From Hyphomicrobiales bacterium (GTDB lineage: Bacteria > Pseudomonadota > Alphaproteobacteria > Rhizobiales > Rhizobiaceae): a stretch of DNA of 64,000 nt. Below are positions 60,680 to 64,000 of the stretch, in pieces. The notes below the pieces were generated by a model. It worked only from the letters and a program-made list of their open reading frames with translations. It did no database searches and was not told where the DNA came from. The translations under genes and the position numbers were made by a program. Numbering within the stretch: the first letter of the stretch is position 1; every line of letters begins with the position of its first letter. The DNA is taken from the NCBI GenBank assembly GCA_900473745.1, contig UCMW01000007.1, forward strand, positions 1 to 64,000, in the 5' to 3' direction.

Positions 60680-62337
60680 GACACCCGCGCGCAGATGCCG
60701 TCCAGCGGTCCGAGCCGGATTTCACCATCGACAACGGTGCCGCTCAGACCCGGCATGGAGAGCAACTCATGGACCGCATGGCCATTGGGCAGCGTGAATT
60801 CCTGGGGTCCGCGGCGCAGGTTGAAAACGAAAAGCAAGCGTTCATGGCCGTGAGAGCGGATGAAGGCGAGCACGTCTTCATTGGTCGAAAGGAAATGCAT
60901 GTCGCCGTCGAGCAGTGCCTCGTGCTGTTTGCGGAAAGCGAGCGTGGCACGGTAATGCGCGAGCACGGAGGCACCGTCCTTCTCCTGCGCGTCGACCGAC
61001 AACACCTGATGATCCGCTGGCACCGGCAGCCAGGGCTTGCCCGTGGAGAACCCGGCCTGCTTCTTGGCCTTCTCCCAGACCATCGGCGTCCGACATCCGT
61101 CGCGCCCCTTGAAGGCCGGCCAGAAGCGAATGCCGTAGGGATCGCGCAGATCCTCGAAGGAAAGCTCCGCCTCCGGCAATCCTAGTTCCTCACCCTGATA
61201 GAGGCAGATCGAGCCGCGCAGGCTTGAAAGCACCGAGATCGCGAGCTTGGCGACGGCAGTCCGTTCTTCCGTCCGATGCATGAAGCGGCTGACATGGCGC
61301 GTCACGTCATGATTGGAAAACGCCCAGCAAACCCATCCGTCCTTCACCTGTTTCTGGAAGCTGTCGACGCAGTGGCGGATATGGCTCGGCGTGAAATCCG
61401 GCCCCAGAAGGTCGAATGTGTAGCACATGTGCAGCTTGTCGCCGCCGGACGTATAGGCCGCGACCGTCTTCAGCGAGCGCGCGCCGTCACCCACTTCGCC
61501 GACAGTCGTCCGGTCAGGATACTGGTCGAGCAGCGCCCGGAACCGCTTGAGGAACTCGATATTCTCCGGCTGAGTCTTGTCATAGAGATGGCTCTGCATG
61601 CCGTATGGGTTCACATCGGGCGCATCGAGCCCCGCCTCTTCGCTGTCGGGCACATGGGGCGGATTGTCCCTCAGCTCCTTGTCGTGGAAATAGTAGTTCA
61701 CCGTGTCGAGCCGGAAACCGTCGACACCGCGGTCGAGCCAGAACTTCACAGAGTCGAGCACTGCGTCCTGGACCTCGCGATTGTGGAAGTTGAGATCTGG
61801 CTGCGAGGCGAGGAAGTTGTGCATGTAATACTGCTTGCGCACCCCGTCCCATTCCCAGGCCGGCCCACCGAAGACCGAGAGCCAGTTGTTCGGCGCCGTG
61901 CCATCGGGTTTGGCGGCGGCCCAGACGAACCAGTCGGCTTTCGCATTGTCCCGGCTGGTCCGGCTCTCCTTGAACCAGGGATGCTGATCCGACGTGTGTG
62001 AGACCACCTGGTCGATGATCACCTTCAGGCCGAGACGCTTCGCCTCCGTCATCATCCGGTCGAAATCGGCCAGTGTCCCGAACATCGGGTCGACGTCGCA
62101 ATAATCCGAAACGTCGTAGCCCATGTCGGCCTGCGGCGAGGTGAAGAAGGGCGAGAGCCATATCGCATCCACACCGAGCGAGGCGATATAGGGCAGCCGC
62201 TGGATGATCCCTTTGATATCGCCGATCCCGTCGCCATCCGTATCCTGAAAGGATCGGGGATAGACCTGATAGATCACCGCCCCTCGCCACCAGTCGGCAG
62301 TCTTGGAAGGGGTAGGCTTGGCGGGAGACTTGGTCAT
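60676..62337 (-). CDS. Alpha-glucosidase, glycoside hydrolase family 13
   Basis: A 553-residue GH13 enzyme. It starts MTKSPAKPTPSKTADWWRGA, then VIYQVYPRSFQDTDGDGIGD and the catalytic triad: nucleophile Asp in DGFRLDTVNYYF, acid/base Glu in TTVGEVGDG, and Asp in SNHDVTRHVSRF. The pattern and length match rhizobial alpha-glucosidases (AglA type), which hydrolyse maltose, trehalose-like or sucrose-type disaccharides in the cytoplasm. No signal peptide is seen. AAGGA lies before the ATG at 62337. Divergent from a PHO-box glycosyltransferase; its end overlaps the AAC(6')-like gene by 4 bp. Confidence 0.9.
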   Translation of the reverse strand: MTKSPAKPTPSKTADWWRGAVIYQVYPRSFQDTDGDGIGDIKGIIQRLPYIASLGVDAIWLSPFFTSPQADMGYDVSDYCDVDPMFGTLADFDRMMTEAKRLGLKVIIDQVVSHTSDQHPWFKESRTSRDNAKADWFVWAAAKPDGTAPNNWLSVFGGPAWEWDGVRKQYYMHNFLASQPDLNFHNREVQDAVLDSVKFWLDRGVDGFRLDTVNYYFHDKELRDNPPHVPDSEEAGLDAPDVNPYGMQSHLYDKTQPENIEFLKRFRALLDQYPDRTTVGEVGDGARSLKTVAAYTSGGDKLHMCYTFDLLGPDFTPSHIRHCVDSFQKQVKDGWVCWAFSNHDVTRHVSRFMHRTEERTAVAKLAISVLSSLRGSICLYQGEELGLPEAELSFEDLRDPYGIRFWPAFKGRDGCRTPMVWEKAKKQAGFSTGKPWLPVPADHQVLSVDAQEKDGASVLAHYRATLAFRKQHEALLDGDMHFLSTNEDVLAFIRSHGHERLLFVFNLRRGPQEFTLPNGHAVHELLSMPGLSGTVVDGEIRLGPLDGICARVS

Positions 62338-62428
62338 GGGCGGGTCCTTCGGCGGGAATCGATGTCGACAGGCGTCATCCCCTAGGCAACCGACTTGTGT
62401 CGGCAATGTCAAACACCCTCGAAGAGGG

Positions 62429-62446
62429 CTGACATGAAGCTGTAAT
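62429..62446 (+). promoter_or_regulatory. PHO box (PhoB binding site)
   Basis: CTGACAT-GAAG-CTGTAAT matches the CTGTCAT-N4-CTGTCAT consensus with one mismatch in each half-site. A -10-like TCATAA follows about 10 bp downstream (62456-62461), the normal geometry of a PhoB-activated promoter. Confidence 0.65.
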
Positions 62447-62526
62447 GTTCCCCTCTCATAAGGCGCACAGAGCTTGTGAAGCAGAATCGCCGCTCCGGCG
62501 GCCGTTCGGATGAGGGCGGGCGCGCC

Positions 62527-63621
62527 ATGCCGAAACTGACCATCGTCACCGATGCCTGGCACCCACAGGTGAATGGTGTCGTCCGCTCGATCGAGACCAC
62601 CAATCGCGAACTGAAGAAACTCGGCGTCGAGGTCTCGATGATCACGCCAGAGCAGTTCCGCAGCGTTCCCATGCCGACCTATCCGGAGATCCGCCTGTCG
62701 CTCGCCCTTCCCGGCCGCATCGGCCGCATGATCGAGGAACAGCAGCCGGACTATGTGCACATCGCGACAGAGGGACCGCTCGGCCTGATGGCCCGGCACT
62801 GGTGCCTGCGCAACAAGCGCCCCTTCTCCACCACCTATCACACCCGTTTCCCGGAATATGTGGCGGCACGACTGCCGGTGCCGCTGTCCTGGCTCTACGC
62901 CTTCGTGCGCTGGTTCCACAATCGCGGCGGCGCCTGCATGGTGGCGACCGAGAGCCTGCGGCGGGAACTGGCGGGCCGTGGCATCAACAACCTCTGCCTC
63001 TGGAGCCGCGGCATCGACACCGCGCATTTCCACCCGCGCGAAAAGTCGGAAAAACCCTTCGGCCTGCCGCGCCCGATCTTCATGACGGTCGGCCGTGTGG
63101 CGGTCGAAAAGAACCTGCCAGCCTTCATGGATCTCGATCTGCCCGGCTCGAAGGTGGTGGTGGGCGATGGTCCGGCCCGGGAAGAATTGCAGGCGCGGTA
63201 CCCCGGCGTGCACTTCACCGGGGTGAAACATGGTGAGGACCTGGCCCGCGCTTATGCCGAAGCCGATGTCTTCGTCTTCCCGTCGAAAACCGACACTTTC
63301 GGCAACACGATCCTGGAAGCGCTGGCCTCTGGCGTTCCAGTCGCCGGCCATCCTGTGACCGGTCCGGTCGACATCATCCCGGCCGGCTCCAATGCGGGCG
63401 CGCTGGATCACGATCTGCAAATCGCCTGCATCGCGGCCCTCCAGGCCTCGCCGGCGTCTGCCCGCAGGCTAGCCGAAACCTATTCCTGGGAAGCGGCCAC
63501 AGAACAATTCTTCGACAATGTCGTGGAAGCCAAGGAACAGCGCCGCAGACGCGGCCTGCGGCAGCGTCTCGGAGCCCGCTCGGCCGAGCTGGACGCCCAT
63601 GGACGCCCCGCCACCGAGTGA
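62527..63621 (+). CDS. Glycosyltransferase family 4 protein, probably phosphate-starvation glycolipid synthase
   Basis: A 364-residue GT-B enzyme. The N-terminal domain opens MPKLTIVTDAWHPQVNGVVRS. The C-terminal nucleotide-sugar domain has GRVAVEKNLPAF, VVVGDGPAREELQARYPG and the EX7E-like FPSKTDTFGNTILEALASG. This family includes diacylglycerol glucosyl- or glucuronosyltransferases that replace phospholipids in phosphate-starved Rhizobiaceae (Agt type of Agrobacterium). The PHO box 81 bp upstream supports that role. The start at 62527 was chosen for the conserved N-terminus. The polar C-terminus is rich in Arg. Substrates remain inferred. Confidence 0.82.
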   Translation: MPKLTIVTDAWHPQVNGVVRSIETTNRELKKLGVEVSMITPEQFRSVPMPTYPEIRLSLALPGRIGRMIEEQQPDYVHIATEGPLGLMARHWCLRNKRPFSTTYHTRFPEYVAARLPVPLSWLYAFVRWFHNRGGACMVATESLRRELAGRGINNLCLWSRGIDTAHFHPREKSEKPFGLPRPIFMTVGRVAVEKNLPAFMDLDLPGSKVVVGDGPAREELQARYPGVHFTGVKHGEDLARAYAEADVFVFPSKTDTFGNTILEALASGVPVAGHPVTGPVDIIPAGSNAGALDHDLQIACIAALQASPASARRLAETYSWEAATEQFFDNVVEAKEQRRRRGLRQRLGARSAELDAHGRPATE

Positions 63622-63631
63622 GCTACTGAGA

Positions 63632-64000
63632 TCAGCGGCGCCGCTTGCGGCCCTCGAACGGATTTTCGCCCGCCTTGAAATGGATGCGGATCGGCACGCC
63701 CGGCATGTCGAAATCGGCGCGCAGACCATTGGTCAGGTAACGCACATAGCTTTCCGGCAGGGAATCGGGACGCGTGCAGGAGATCATGAAGGCCGGCGGA
63801 CGGGCCTTGACCTGCGTCATGTATTTCAGCTTCAGGCGGCGACCGGAAACGGCCGGTGGCGGATGCTGGGTCGTCACGGCATCGAGCCAGCGATTGAGCT
63901 TGGCGGTCGAGATGCGCTTGTTCCAAACCTTGTCGGTGTCGATGATGTTCTGCATGAGCTTTTCCAGCCCATAGCCCGTCTGGCCCGACATCGGCACGGC
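63632..64000 (-). CDS. der: GTPase Der (EngA), C-terminal part, cut by the window edge
   Basis: About 122 C-terminal residues of the ribosome-assembly GTPase Der. The end of the second G domain ([18 protein letters not shown]) is followed by the KH-like domain ([61 protein letters not shown]). It ends with the basic tail [10 protein letters not shown], typical of Alphaproteobacteria. The rest of the gene, including both GTP-binding domains, lies beyond the window. Converges with the glycosyltransferase gene 10 bp away. Confidence 0.92.
   Translation of the reverse strand, partial: AVPMSGQTGYGLEKLMQNIIDTDKVWNKRISTAKLNRWLDAVTTQHPPPAVSGRRLKLKYMTQVKARPPAFMISCTRPDSLPESYVRYLTNGLRADFDMPGVPIRIHFKAGENPFEGRKRRR

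Noticed and set aside
60676-63420. A 914-codon version of the alpha-glucosidase reaching back to 63420
   Set aside because: The first 361 codons are antisense to the glycosyltransferase. The real start with a ribosome site and GH13 N-terminus is at 62337.

Overview
The window is a GC-rich (roughly 60% or more) alphaproteobacterial chromosome segment, most likely from the Rhizobiaceae (Rhizobium/Agrobacterium/Ensifer relatives). The markers are a fused TrpE-TrpG anthranilate synthase behind a tryptophan leader peptide containing WWW, a NolR-type ArsR regulator, a choXWV choline transporter, a short PutA with divergent PutR, a TonB heme-type receptor behind a TGA-N9-TCA iron box, and a PHO box in front of a glycosyltransferase. 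No rRNA, tRNA, CRISPR array, transposase or prophage gene was seen.

Layout. 1-2.5 kb: a small stress membrane protein, a 430-bp run of palindromic repeats, and a two-gene unit pairing a HEPN-like zinc-ribbon protein with a HigA-type antidote. 2.6-13.7 kb: a dimethylglycine/sarcosine-type oxidoreductase, an FMN split-barrel protein, a DUF992 protein, an ABC exporter, a divergent regulator/SDR pair, SelO, a glutathione transferase and a lipoprotein. 13.9-19 kb: HupE/UreJ, a polar amino-acid (cystine-like) ABC transporter, a YciI protein, QueF and a CDF metal exporter. 19.1-20.4 kb: two divergent toxin-antitoxin modules (ParDE-like and HigBA). 20.5-26.5 kb: trpE(G) with its attenuator, an extensin-like protein and a heme-type receptor. 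26.5-35.4 kb: fhs, a UPF0114 protein, an SDR/AraC pair, putA/putR and a LuxR-type regulator. 36.3-43.6 kb: an uncharacterised five-gene AAA+ ATPase cluster with a RelE/HTH module embedded in it. 43.8-50.9 kb: cytochrome c, choXWV, a HugZ-like protein, a NolR-like regulator, an omega-aminotransferase and a small protein. 51-60 kb: an orphan amino-acid binding protein, an SDR, DCC and rhodanese proteins, an aldose epimerase, a cyclase/AhpD pair, adenine deaminase, a DUF4160/DUF2442 pair with a nonsense codon, and a zinc-ribbon ion channel. 60.2-64 kb: an alpha-glucosidase overlapping an AAC(6')-like acetyltransferase, a PHO-box glycosyltransferase and the 3' part of der.

Several genes fit one metabolic theme: choline uptake (choXWV), demethylation of a methylated glycine (the 2.6-kb oxidoreductase) and C1 handling (fhs). 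Separately, the window holds five toxin-antitoxin-like pairs, which is many for an otherwise core-looking segment. The most novel leads are the HEPN/zinc-ribbon-antidote pair, the AAA+ cluster with its embedded RelE module, and a 51-nt palindrome present as two inverted copies with compensatory base changes.
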